Assembly (NCBI GenBank): GCA_046349855.1
Contig: JAXMBM010000015.1
Span: forward strand, 74,109 to 138,108
Direction: 5' to 3'
Source of the DNA: CAIXSC01 sp046349855
GTDB taxonomy: Bacteria; Planctomycetota; Planctomycetia; Pirellulales; Pirellulaceae
DNA length: 64,000 nt
Shown here one piece after another: positions 55,079 through 63,210 of the stretch. Within the stretch, counting starts at the first letter, position 1; each line of letters opens with the position of its first letter. The position numbers and the translations under genes are program-made. A model generated the notes under the pieces. It was not told the origin of the DNA. It did not search any database and saw nothing but the letters and a program-made list of their open reading frames with translations.

Positions 55079-55608
55079 AGAGCGTGACGATCGCCATCGC
55101 CTGGATCTGGGTCACCGTGCCATTAGGCTGGGGCGTGTATCAATCGGTACAAAAGTCGCTGCCGCTTTTCCAAGGGAATGTGCAGCCCCAGCCGACCGTG
55201 CGAACCGTCGGAGAAGCCGAGCAGAACTTGCCGGCCACTCGTTCCCTTCCTTCCGGAAATCGGTTCTTCAGGGGAGTTCGTGGTTCGTCGATCGGCGTTT
55301 GGGAAACCGTCGGCGCGCGCGAGACCTTCAGTCGACAGGAGGTCGGGCCTCGTGTCCCGACGATGCGAGAACAGCGAAATGTCCGGCCACTAGTGTCCTG
55401 GAAGTCGCCGGAGGGGCCATCCGGGTTTCGGACCAGCAGTTCGGGGCCTTGGTGGCCCTGGCGCTGTCGATCGGCGGCTCTTGCATGGACTGGCCCAAGG
55501 CGTTCGATGGCCGAGGCCCTGATGGGGGTCTCTCGTGGCAATAGAAACGAAAGTACCACGCCAGTCCATGCTGACAATCGGCACCGGACTCGTACCTCGT
55601 GGGGTTAG
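55072..55608 (+). CDS. MFS transporter small subunit with anomalous C-terminal extension
   Basis: The start overlaps the transporter stop by seven bases. The first about 34 residues (SVTIAIAWIWVTVPLGWGVY, then QSVQKSLPLF) are one membrane helix plus a short tail and match the very small proteins found directly after OFA-type transporters. Such proteins usually end here, but this ORF runs on for another about 144 residues of Arg/Pro/Ser-rich sequence without family features (PATRSLPSGNRFFRGVRG). The codon after LPLF is CAA, one change from TAA, so loss of the original stop is plausible. I trust the first 35 residues, not the full length. Confidence 0.55.
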   Translation: MLKSVTIAIAWIWVTVPLGWGVYQSVQKSLPLFQGNVQPQPTVRTVGEAEQNLPATRSLPSGNRFFRGVRGSSIGVWETVGARETFSRQEVGPRVPTMREQRNVRPLVSWKSPEGPSGFRTSSSGPWWPWRCRSAALAWTGPRRSMAEALMGVSRGNRNESTTPVHADNRHRTRTSWG

Positions 55609-56021
55609 ATGTCTTCGGCCTTCACAGTTCGCCAGCGACGCTCAGCTGAGCACGTTGTCAAGCGCGTCCGCGGCCGTCCATGTTCAGTCGCGACACCACT
55701 TGCGCGACATGAGCTTCTCGGCGTCGAGCGGGCTCGTGTACTGTGCGCTTGATCCGTGTTGACGATGTCGCGCGTCCTGCGAGAGTGGGTCGTCGAGTGC
55801 GTCGATACGGGAGTCGACATCCAAAAAATGGGGACCTTCTGGGTTTACTGTGGGTCGTCCGAGAAAGAGATGCCTCCGAAAATCCCGCGGCGCCAGCCGC
55901 GCTTAACCACACCGCGGCGACGACCCGGACTACTGTCGGACAGAGCCTGACTTTACCGCCGAACCCACACGAAACTCGGTTGGACCAAAAATGGAGAGCC
56001 GCCATCGCTCTGTTCGTAGCG
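55609..56021. other. Gene-free stretch containing repeat C
   Basis: No gene is recognisable. It contains repeat C copy 2 (55835-55987). The rest shows nothing I can assign. Confidence 0.5.
55835..55987. repeat. Repeat C, copy 2 (uninterrupted)
   Basis: 153 bases matching both flanks of the interrupted copy at 8517-8822 (same strand). It starts CCTTCTGGGTTTACTGTGGG and includes CACCGCGGCGACGACCCGGA. The copies are about 47 kb apart. Confidence 0.85.
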
Positions 56022-57127
56022 TTATTGCGGCGATAACGCACGTGTCATGGTCTCAACGATCTCAATTAGTCGGCATTGCTCATCTGCCTTCGTAGGACTC
56101 TGACTGACTGGACTGTTCACGCCACCTATCGCCTGAATGGTGGTCAACTCCAATAAGGTCTGCCACTCGCACGGTTCGAGAAGGACCCAGAATAAGGCGG
56201 AAGGTCGAGTCAGCAGATCAAGTCGATTCATGAATGCGGGGATCTCAATGTTTCGAACATAGGGGGACTCAAGGAGATTCTTCGTCACCAGAATCGAAGC
56301 GCCGCTCGTGACTGGGCAAGCCGTTCGGTGATCTGAGGTGCCCTTGGCTTCCCGGGCTCCATATCCGCATCGACCCATGTTGATATTATCCCTCGTCGTT
56401 CATGCGGTCGCATCAATGTCCGAAGACGACTGACCCAATCTGAATCTTTCCGGCTGTAGCTAATGAAGATCGAGGCTGCGGCATCGATGACTGCCTCTGG
56501 AGAACGCATCGACGGCATTCAAAGACCTCCAAAGCAGTTCGTCGACAAGATGCCTTACGACAGACTTCGCGTGTGCCGCAGATCGAATGTTCTCTCCCCA
56601 ACCCTTTGAACTGCTTGCGGGTCAAGCCAGGAATGGGAATCAGCTCCCAAAGGTCAAGTGTCTCGCGGTAAGCTCTCGCCGCATCCCCCTGTGTGTCGCC
56701 AATAGGGAATCTTGGGAGTCCATCATGTAATGCACCCAACCAAGTGCCGTAAGCACCTCCCCTGCCTCCAATTAGTATCACCGCATCCGCGTATTTCTGC
56801 GGCTCGAGCCATTCTCTGGCTCCATAGGGCGTCCTGATAATATGACCACAACTATGACCAAGTTGTTTGTTATGTCGTACAACTTGGATCAGAAAGTCAC
56901 TGGGGTCAAGACCATCGGATTGCAACCGCTTCAGGAACGATTCTGTGACGGCGTGGTCGACACCATGCCAACCGCCTGTTACGAGTCCATAGCGTCGCTT
57001 TGCTAGTTCTTCACCGACCGCTCGAGCGACTAGGATATCGGTCTCCGGCGTGCCGACTTCTAGACCAGTCCCGGCGACTAGAATCCACCGCCTGGAAACG
57101 GGCGGGTTCGATCGCTGCCGTCAACAT
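56022..57127 (-). pseudogene. Frameshifted SLOG-TIR immunity-type gene
   Basis: No intact ORF, but successive minus-strand frames join into one product. The start MLTAAIEPARFQ (57127) shifts near 57090 into RRWILVAGTGLEVGTPETDI, then YGLVTGGWHGVDHAVTESF and DAVILIGGRGGAYGTWLGAL, a Rossmannoid SLOG (DprA/LOG-like) domain with its GG loops. After a shift near 56600 comes ENIRSAAHAKSVVRHLVDEL. After another near 56515 comes a TIR domain (ASIFISYSRKDSDWVSRLRT, then HERRGIISTWVDADMEPGKP). A last shift near 56305 is followed by ASILVTKNLLESPYVRNIEI and FWVLLEPCEW to the stop at 56022. SLOG and TIR domains occur together in nucleotide-signal immunity such as Thoeris-like systems. Four shifts in 1.1 kb indicate decay or many sequencing indels. 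Confidence 0.72.
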
Positions 57128-57269
57128 GCAGCTGTGTTCGAGGTGGCTGTGTCATTGACAACCAAGAGATTTCTCAACAGACATTCTGGGGCCTTGTCCT
57201 GCCACTCCGTCCAGTCGAATGACGGCGTCGCCTTGCGCCGGGGCGAGGCTGTCCCAACGTGCCGGCCGG

Positions 57270-57815
57270 TCACACTTCAACAGATCCACGGAAGCCTCGA
57301 GCTGCGTAGTAGGATTCCGCGCCGTTGTGGTACACAAACACTTGGCCATAGCGCCGGTCACAGAAGAGGGCACCGCCGAGCGCTCGAATGTCGGGCGGCG
57401 TACTGATCCAGCTGGAGGTCTTGGCGTCGAAAACGCCCACTGTCTGAAGTTCCCGGTACTGCGACTCAGTCAGAAGTTCGATGCCCATTTCAGCGGCCAT
57501 TCCAACGGCGCTGTTCTTGGGTTTGTTCGCCTTTCGCGATTCCAGGGCAGCGCTATCGTAGCAGAGGCTTCTTCGCCCGGCTGGGCTCTCGGCCGAGCAG
57601 TCAAAGAAGAGATAGGCGCCAGCCTTTCCTTTACTGCCGATGACGTCCGGCTCTCCGCCGGTGCTTTCCATGGCCTGCAGCGCCTTCCAGGCCTTGGGTT
57701 GGCCTTCAAGTCGTGCTCGGACTTCCGACCAGGCTACTCCTGGGTGTCGGTGCGTGTTCTTCTCAAACCGCGTTTGGAGTGTCCGGAAAAGTTGGTCTCG
57801 CTCTTGCGCCTTCAT
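57270..57815 (-). CDS. DUF4256 family protein
   Basis: 181 residues from the ATG at 57815, preceded by CGGAGG; the ORF extends upstream into repeat sequence without family similarity. Conserved features are GGEPDVIGSKGKAGAYLFFD, MGIELLTESQYRELQTVGVF, DAKTSSWISTPPDIRALGGA and FCDRRYGQVFVYHNGAESYY, which match DUF4256. The function of the family is unknown. The many conserved aromatic and charged residues near the C-terminus (YYAARGFRG) suggest a ligand or nucleic-acid pocket. It is a soluble single-gene unit downstream in the same direction from a repeat-rich gap. Confidence 0.88.
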   Translation of the reverse strand: MKAQERDQLFRTLQTRFEKNTHRHPGVAWSEVRARLEGQPKAWKALQAMESTGGEPDVIGSKGKAGAYLFFDCSAESPAGRRSLCYDSAALESRKANKPKNSAVGMAAEMGIELLTESQYRELQTVGVFDAKTSSWISTPPDIRALGGALFCDRRYGQVFVYHNGAESYYAARGFRGSVEV

Positions 57816-58394
57816 GAGGCCTCCGGTGCATTGGGGAGTGCACGTGAGCGGCCGGGGCGATCCGCCGCTTGGGGTGACCGCCTGGTTCGGCGGCGGATCG
57901 ACGCCGACGCGGAATCCGTCCCGCATGGCCTTGCGGCCACGGCACGGCATATCGGGGACGAGTCCCCTAGTCAGCAAGGTACGTCACTGCCATCCTGGCC
58001 GCAAGACTTACATCATGTCCGCATCTTCGGTCACCGCGATCCGCAGCAAAACAAGCGCCGGAGCAAGAGCAACCACTAATTACACGGAGAACACGGATAA
58101 GACAAACAAGTGGTGACGTCGTCCCGCGATCAACGCTTTCCCAGCAGGCGCGGCCGATGACTTGATCCGTGTCATCGGTGTTATCCGTGGTCAAAGCCCC
58201 CTGGGTGAAGCCGCACATTAACCCGGACCCGCAACCAATCGGAGCGATCAATGATGCAAGATCGCTCGGCATCGAACTGAGGACGGATCAACACGGTGAG
58301 TGTTCAAGCGGGCGAACCGCCGGTTCGGTTCGGAGAGGGGCGGGAGCGAACTCAATCGGTCCTGGCTAGCCGTATCGGCCGTGCACCGGCGCGA
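57816..58394. other. Repeat-rich intergenic region
   Basis: About 580 bases without a convincing gene. It contains a GGGGAC-GA-GTCCCC palindrome near 57954-57967 inside a GCGGCCACGGCACGGCATAT-type dispersed phrase. It also has two ACGGATAA/TTATCCGTGG phrases (near 58086-58105 and 58165-58195) resembling the CCACGGATGACGC phrase at 21572. These are fragments of short dispersed repeats. Confidence 0.5.
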
Positions 58395-58817
58395 CTACTC
58401 GCCGATGATCTTGATGAGGACGCGCTTGTTGCGGCGCCCGTCGAACTCGCCGTAGAAAATCTGTTCCCACGGCCCGAAGTCGAGTTTGCCCTGGGTGATG
58501 GCGACCACGACCTCGCGGCCCATGACCTGCCGCTTCAGGTGGGCATCGGCGTTGTCCTCTCCCGTGCGGTTGTGGTGGTACGTTTGCGGCGACGCGTCGA
58601 ACGGGGCAAGCCGCTCCAGCCACCGGCAGTAGTCCTCGTGCAATCCCGGTTCATCGTCGTTGATGAAAACCGAAGCCGTGATGTGCATGGCATTCACCAG
58701 AACGAGCCCTTCCTGGACTCCGCTCTGGCGCACGGCGGCCTCGACTTGAGGCGTGATGTTCACCAGCCCCATGCGGGCCGGAACGTTCATGGTCAGGTAT
58801 TCGGTACGCGACTTCAT
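58395..58817 (-). CDS. YjbQ family (UPF0047) secondary thiamine-phosphate synthase-like protein
   Basis: 140 residues, the normal family length. Signature segments are GLVLVNAMHITASVFINDDE, YHHNRTGEDNADAHLKRQVM and ITQGKLDFGPWEQIFYGEFD with the terminal RVLIKIIGE. Conserved His and Glu residues form the trimeric family's active-site cleft. Homologues show weak thiamine-phosphate synthase activity, but the physiological role is not settled. The start ATG at 58817 agrees with the family N-terminus. No thiamine genes are nearby. Confidence 0.94.
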   Translation of the reverse strand: MKSRTEYLTMNVPARMGLVNITPQVEAAVRQSGVQEGLVLVNAMHITASVFINDDEPGLHEDYCRWLERLAPFDASPQTYHHNRTGEDNADAHLKRQVMGREVVVAITQGKLDFGPWEQIFYGEFDGRRNKRVLIKIIGE

Positions 58818-59003
58818 TCGTGCTGGATCTCTCGGAGGGAATCAATCGGGGCTGAGTCGTTATCGTGGCAGCGCTCACTTCTGCGGTACGTCTTCTTCGT
58901 CCGAGAGGATGGGTCTTCTGCCAGAGCCGATCCTGCTGTAGAAGTCGGCGGGCTGGTCATCGTCGATCCTGTTGAACGGCCGGCGACCCAGGGTCACGGT
59001 GGC

Positions 59004-59459
59004 CTAATCCGGTTTCGCCTTGAGGCCGATCAGGATCGTCGTTTCCGTCTGGGCCGGATCGGCGCAATGGTGGCCGTAGACTTCCAGCGATGGCAATCCC
59101 AGGACTTCGCCGCGGGCTGCCAGCTGGGCCTGCAAGTCTTTCCACTTTTGGGGCAGTGCTTGGTACGGTCCGACGTGGACGTGCTTCAGGTATCTGGGCA
59201 ACTCGAACTCACACGGCTCAAGCGGAGCGGGCAGTGAACCAGACAGTGGAGTGCGGAGTTCGACGCCGACGAACATCCTGTGGTCCGGTAAATAGACCCA
59301 ATGGTTGATACCCGTCGTCGCCAACCTGGCTCGTTGGATCGCGTGCCACATCTGATTCATCAGATTCAAGCCGACTTCCGCGTACCGCTCGTGCTCGACA
59401 ATGCCATGGATGCCGTGAAGAGAGAAGCGAAGCGGTTGTTCGATGATCTCGAAGTTCAC
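59004..59459 (-). CDS. GyrI-like / effector-binding domain protein
   Basis: 151 residues. It has the two-part SHS2 pattern of AraC-effector/GyrI-like small-molecule-binding domains. The first half has FEIIEQPLRFSLHGIHGIVE and the long helix LNLMNQMWHAIQRARLATTG. The second half has HRMFVGVELRTP, PRYLKHVHVGPYQALPQKWK, then a helix and SLEVYGHHCADPAQTETTIL. No DNA-binding domain is attached, so it is a stand-alone ligand-binding protein. Its ligand is unknown. It is monocistronic between repeat-rich gaps. Confidence 0.8.
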   Translation of the reverse strand: MNFEIIEQPLRFSLHGIHGIVEHERYAEVGLNLMNQMWHAIQRARLATTGINHWVYLPDHRMFVGVELRTPLSGSLPAPLEPCEFELPRYLKHVHVGPYQALPQKWKDLQAQLAARGEVLGLPSLEVYGHHCADPAQTETTILIGLKAKPD

Positions 59460-59862
59460 GTGTATCTCCCTGTCTGAGCTGAACCCAGGGCATTGAACAT
59501 GCAGACTATAGCTCCCGGCAATCGGACGAGAAACCAGCCCTCCTGCTCCAGGCGTGCCTTTTCCGAGACCGCCTTGTTGGGGCCGCCTTGTTGGGGCCGA
59601 GTCATGCCGTGGGCAAGGATTCCTGTATTCGTTCCCCTGTCAGCTCCCAGATCGCCCACACGCCGCAGTGGGCGTTAGCGGTGAGTGGCGAGCGGTGAGC
59701 GGCGAGCGGTGAGCGGCGAGCGGCGAGCGGCGAGCGGCGAGCGTGAGCCCACTGTTTTTCAGAATTCGGGCGTTGGCGAAACGGGCGAAACGGGCGAAAC
59801 AGCGGGCTCACGCCCGCCGCTCGCCGTCGTTCGCGGTTTTTTGAGGCGCTCTTCGTTTCTGT
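59460..59862. other. Gene-free gap dominated by repeats
   Basis: Contains a duplicated CCTTGTTGGGGCCG phrase near 59570-59600 and the GCGAGCGG repeat cluster. No gene is recognised. The missing 5' part of the cytosine deaminase should have been here. Confidence 0.5.
59677..59830. repeat. 7-bp tandem repeat plus inverted GCGAGCGG-type dispersed repeat
   Basis: About nine units of GCGGCGA/GCGGTGA run over 59677-59743, then TGAGCCCACTGTTTTT. About 45 bases later comes the inverted counterpart AAACAGCGGGCTCACGCCCG(CCGCTCGCC). Between them a 9-bp unit (GGGCGAAAC) is repeated three times. It is the same family as at 18236-18406. Confidence 0.85.
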
Positions 59863-60309
59863 TTTCTCTGGAATCGGCGAGTGCAACGGGGGAGTGCGAT
59901 TCTGCACGCCGAGATGGACGCAATCGAGAACGCCGGACGCCTCCGGGCCAGCGACTATCGACGAGCAGTTCTGTACTCGACCTTGTCGCCGTGCGACATG
60001 TGCTCGGGAACGGTGCTGCTGTACCGGATTCCCTGTATCGTGATCGGCGAGAACCGCACCTTTCGGGGACCCGAAGATTACGTCCGCGCACGCGGCGTCC
60101 ACCTGGAGATCCTGGACGACCCCGAATGCCGCCAGTTGATGGAGGAGTTCATTCGTAATCAACCTGCCCTGTGGAATGAGGATATCGGCGAACCACAGCT
60201 GGCTGCCCTGGCTTGCGGGCTGGGGACGTCCCTGGACGCGTCCCCTGGTCAGCTCATCCAGGGGGCATGCCGCTCCGGTCAGCCTGCTTCAGCAGGATCA
60301 GCAGCATGA
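59863..60309 (+). pseudogene. N-terminally truncated cytosine deaminase (yeast FCY1-like)
   Basis: The retained part reads NRRVQRGSAILHAEMDAIEN, then LYSTLSPCDMCSGTVLLYRI, ENRTFRGPEDY and PALWNEDIGE. The zinc ligands His (LHAE) and Cys/Cys (PCDMC) and the catalytic Glu are present, and the end EDIGE matches the fungal-type cytosine deaminase C-terminus. About 45 N-terminal residues, which form part of the fold, are missing. Upstream of about 59866 the sequence turns into dispersed repeats. The C-terminus runs 38 residues beyond EDIGE, overlapping the convergent cupin gene, so the native stop is also lost. A GTG at 59881 could start translation, but the product should not fold normally. Confidence 0.8.
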
Positions 60310-60598
60310 CCACGGGCGTTCGAGCCAGGATCGAGTGCTTCAGGTGGGCCGGCATATGGATCCAGGTTCCCGCCTGAGCCTCGCGCGTGTCGTCCCCCAG
60401 GCCGACTTGCGCCGATCCCTGCACGAAGAACAGCAGCGCCGGCTTCGCCGCGGTATGTTCCGCGAGTTCCTGCCCCGCACCGAAACCAAAGACCACCGCC
60501 TTGATCTGCTCGTCCTGAAAAACCGTGCGGCTCAAAATACCGTCGGCCGGAGGCACGGCGGTCTGAGCAAGGTCGAGGATGTGCGTGTATGGGGACAT
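60254..60598 (-). CDS. Small cupin-fold protein
   Basis: 114 residues from the ATG at 60598, which is preceded by a strong GGGAGGA; the ORF is open 20 codons further without an SD. The cupin pattern is KAVVFGFGAGQELAEHTAAK, then PALLFFVQGSAQVGLGDDTR and AGTWIHMPAHLKHSILARTP. Single His residues replace the usual His-x-His, so metal binding is uncertain. Probably a small-molecule or stress-related cupin; the ligand is unknown. Its 3' end overlaps the read-through end of the convergent pseudogene by 56 bases. Confidence 0.85.
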   Translation of the reverse strand: MSPYTHILDLAQTAVPPADGILSRTVFQDEQIKAVVFGFGAGQELAEHTAAKPALLFFVQGSAQVGLGDDTREAQAGTWIHMPAHLKHSILARTPVVMLLILLKQADRSGMPPG

Positions 60599-60769
60599 GT
60601 TCGTTCCTCCCAAGGGCTTGATCCCGTGGCCGCCTGACGGCGGACAGGACCTCGTCATCCGCTACTACGTTGTACCGCAGGCGGCGAGTCAGGCAATGTC
60701 CGGGCCAGAATGTGGGGGACGAGGGCCGGTGCGTGTGCAGGGAACGGCGGCCGGCGATACACTGGGAAC

Positions 60770-61867
60770 ATGAACCGACGAACATTCTGCCTGACAGGAT
60801 TGTCTGTGGCCTGGGTCACTCGTCTTAGCGCGGCGCTGCGCGACGAGCAACTCGAGGAAGCCTGGGAAGTCCTGCGACGCGCCACGGAACAAAAGCAGAT
60901 CCAGGCGGCGGTGGCGCATGTCGTGCAGCGGGACCAGGTGGTGTCGCGAGCATTTGGTACGGCATCTTCGCCCGATGCCATGTTTCTCCTCGGCTCGATC
61001 TCCAAGCCGATCGCTATCACCGCACTGATGGCACTCTACGATCAGGCGGCTTTCCAACTGGACGACCTCGTACGGAAATACCTGCCAGGGTTCACCGGCG
61101 ACGGGCGCGAAACGGTGACCATTCGCCACCTGTTGACGCACGTGTCGGGACTGCCCGATCAATTGCCCAATAACAATGAGCTGCGCGCCCGGCACTCGCC
61201 GCTGAGCGTGTTTGCGGAACACGTGGAACGCACGCCGCTCCATTTCGCACCGGGCACGCGGTATGAGTACTCGAGCATGGGGATCCTGCTGGCGGCGCGG
61301 ATTGCCGAGCGGATCAGTGGTTGCGAGATCCGCCAGCTGGTCGACGAACGCGTCTTTCAGCCGCTTGGCATGCGGCACTCGGCGCAAGGAATCGGCCGAT
61401 TTCCACTCGCGGCCTTCGTCCCGGTGCAGACCGAACGGGCGGCGCCGGAGTCGGGCGGAGGTGATCCGACGGCTAAGGAATGGGACTGGAATAGCGCCTA
61501 TTGGCGGGCTCTGGGCGCGCCGTGGGGCGGCACGCATTGTTCGGCCCCGGACGTGGCTCGGTTGCTGGCCGAGTTCCTCGACGAACGTGGAGGGGTGCTG
61601 CGGCCAGAGACCGCACGGCTGATGTGTCGCAACCACAACCCACCGGCCCTGACGCCCCGAGGGCTGGGTTGGAACGTGGGAGCGGGCGCGGGGAGCCGCG
61701 GTTGTTCGGCACGGACGTTTGGCCATACCGGATCGACCGGCACGATCGCCTGGGGCGATCCGGAATCGCGGACGATTGGCGTCGTGCTGACGTCGCTGCC
61801 CGCTCGTGCCGTCACACCTCATCCGCGCGACCTGGCGGCCGAACGGATTGCCGCCTCCGCGGGCTGA
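60770..61867 (+). CDS. Beta-lactamase-family serine hydrolase (class C/DD-peptidase fold), Tat-exported
   Basis: 365 residues from the ATG at 60770. The N-terminus MNRRTFCLTGLSVAWVTRLS has RRTF plus a hydrophobic run, as in Tat signals. The serine-hydrolase motifs are GSISKPIAI (S-x-x-K), YEYSSMG (Tyr of Y-x-N/S) and FGHTGSTGTIAW (the K/H-T-G box). HLLTHVSGLPDQ between them is typical of the esterase/D-aminopeptidase branch. It is more likely a periplasmic esterase or peptidase than a true beta-lactamase. It is followed 29 bases later by the DTW-domain gene on the same strand. Confidence 0.88.
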   Translation: MNRRTFCLTGLSVAWVTRLSAALRDEQLEEAWEVLRRATEQKQIQAAVAHVVQRDQVVSRAFGTASSPDAMFLLGSISKPIAITALMALYDQAAFQLDDLVRKYLPGFTGDGRETVTIRHLLTHVSGLPDQLPNNNELRARHSPLSVFAEHVERTPLHFAPGTRYEYSSMGILLAARIAERISGCEIRQLVDERVFQPLGMRHSAQGIGRFPLAAFVPVQTERAAPESGGGDPTAKEWDWNSAYWRALGAPWGGTHCSAPDVARLLAEFLDERGGVLRPETARLMCRNHNPPALTPRGLGWNVGAGAGSRGCSARTFGHTGSTGTIAWGDPESRTIGVVLTSLPARAVTPHPRDLAAERIAASAG

Positions 61868-61896
61868 GTGTCTCGGACTTCGAACCCTCGATCAGG

Positions 61897-63210
61897 ATGT
61901 CGTCTCTCGCCGTGAACACGCCTCGCTCTTCCGAGCCACTCGAATCGCTGGAGGGAACTGCACCGCGCGAGCGCTGCTATGTCTGCTTTCGCCCGCTGGC
62001 CGCCTGCCACTGTGATGCCATCCCGCGCATCGAGAATCGAACACCGGTGCTGCTGGTGCAGCATCGCCGCGAGTCATTTCATCCGTTCAATACGGCGCGC
62101 ATCGTGCGCCATGGGCTGGTGAATTCCGAACTGGTGGTCGACCAGAATCAGCGGCTGGCCGCGCGAATCGACTTGCGACCCGGCGCCGTGCTGCTCTTTC
62201 CCGGATCGCAGGCCCGCCGCTTGGACGAACTTTCGCCGGCGGAACGCCCGACGCAGCTGGTCGTGGTGGACGGTACGTGGCATCAGGTGAAAACCGTATT
62301 GCGGCATGTGCCTGCCCTGCGCCAACTCCCGCAGTATTGTCTCACTCCGACTCAGCCGAGCAATTTTCGGATTCGCCGCGAGCCGAATGAACAGGCCTTG
62401 TCCACCGTCGAGGCCGTTGTGGCGGCGCTGCGGATCCTGGAACCCGAAACGACGGGGCTCGAACAGCTGTTGACCGTGTTCAACCTGATGATCGATCGCC
62501 AGCTGGCACAGCCCCGACCGGTGGCCGGTCGCCGGCGCCTGCGACGGCCGCGGCGTACGGGGCCGTTCATTCCGCCGGTCCTGATTGATCAACCGGAGCG
62601 CATTGTCATCACCTATTGCGAAGCGGAAGGAGCCCCGCGAGGTGTGCGGCGCGAGGAACAGCGTCCGCGGTATCTGGCGGCCGAGCGGCTGGTGACGGGC
62701 GAGCGTTTCGAAGCGGCAGTCCAGGGCGAACCATCCCTGACAGACACGCTGCTGGCTCACTTTGAGCTGCCGCGCGACTGCTTTGCCGCCGCGCCGACGG
62801 TTGACGAGGTGCGTGCCGCCTGGAGAGACTTCCTGCGGCCCGGGGATGTCGTGGTCGTCTATGGTTTTGGCACGCAACGGCTCCTGCGCGAATTCAGCCC
62901 GCCGCAGACCGAGTTCCTGGTGCTCAAGTCGATTCCCTTCCAACCGGACCGGCGGTTCGCATCGCTGGATCATCTGGTGAGCGAACTCGGCCTTCCGGTG
63001 CCGGCCGTTGCGCACGCGGGACGAGCGGGGCGGCGAGTGGCCAATGCCAAGGCGCTGGTGGCCTATCTGCGGGCGCTGAGGGAATCGTCGAGCACGGCCA
63101 GCGCTCGGCTGGTACCCACTGACGGCCGAGTGGTTGCACCGTATCCGGCCGGGTGCGCCGACGACGCCGTCGGTCGGTCCGGCCGCGACGCTGAAGAACC
63201 GAGGGGTTAG
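61897..63210 (+). CDS. DTW-domain tRNA-uridine aminocarboxypropyltransferase-like protein with extra C-terminal domain
   Basis: 437 residues from the ATG at 61897; the upstream part of the frame is a shadow. The N-terminal half is a DTW domain: zinc cysteines RCYVCFRPLAACHCDAI, LLVQHRRESFHPFNTARI, LLFPGSQARRLDEL, VVVDGTWHQVKTVLR and LSTVEAVVAALRIL. DTW proteins such as TapT form acp3U in tRNA. The second half (about 235-420) is not part of a normal DTW protein: IVITYCEAEGAPRGVRREEQ, RPRYLAAERLVTGERFEAAV, GDVVVVYGFGTQRLLREF. I do not recognise it. Its strands and Gly turns suggest a separate alpha/beta domain. Its stop overlaps the convergent tag stop by four bases. Confidence 0.85.
   Translation: MSSLAVNTPRSSEPLESLEGTAPRERCYVCFRPLAACHCDAIPRIENRTPVLLVQHRRESFHPFNTARIVRHGLVNSELVVDQNQRLAARIDLRPGAVLLFPGSQARRLDELSPAERPTQLVVVDGTWHQVKTVLRHVPALRQLPQYCLTPTQPSNFRIRREPNEQALSTVEAVVAALRILEPETTGLEQLLTVFNLMIDRQLAQPRPVAGRRRLRRPRRTGPFIPPVLIDQPERIVITYCEAEGAPRGVRREEQRPRYLAAERLVTGERFEAAVQGEPSLTDTLLAHFELPRDCFAAAPTVDEVRAAWRDFLRPGDVVVVYGFGTQRLLREFSPPQTEFLVLKSIPFQPDRRFASLDHLVSELGLPVPAVAHAGRAGRRVANAKALVAYLRALRESSSTASARLVPTDGRVVAPYPAGCADDAVGRSGRDAEEPRG

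Noticed and set aside
55062..55544. Overlapping plus-strand ORF beside the MFS small subunit, ending in a protein-like stretch
   Set aside because: It begins antiphase inside the transporter end and has no recognisable family; only the ATG at 55072 gives the expected membrane helix.
59677..59743. Short direct repeats resembling a small CRISPR or origin iteron array
   Set aside because: The 7-bp units are contiguous without spacers and belong to a dispersed intergenic repeat family; no cas or replication genes are near.
60770..61867. Possible antibiotic-resistance beta-lactamase
   Set aside because: Motifs fit the broad serine hydrolase/esterase family and the YSS variant plus HTG box do not specifically support a true class C beta-lactamase.
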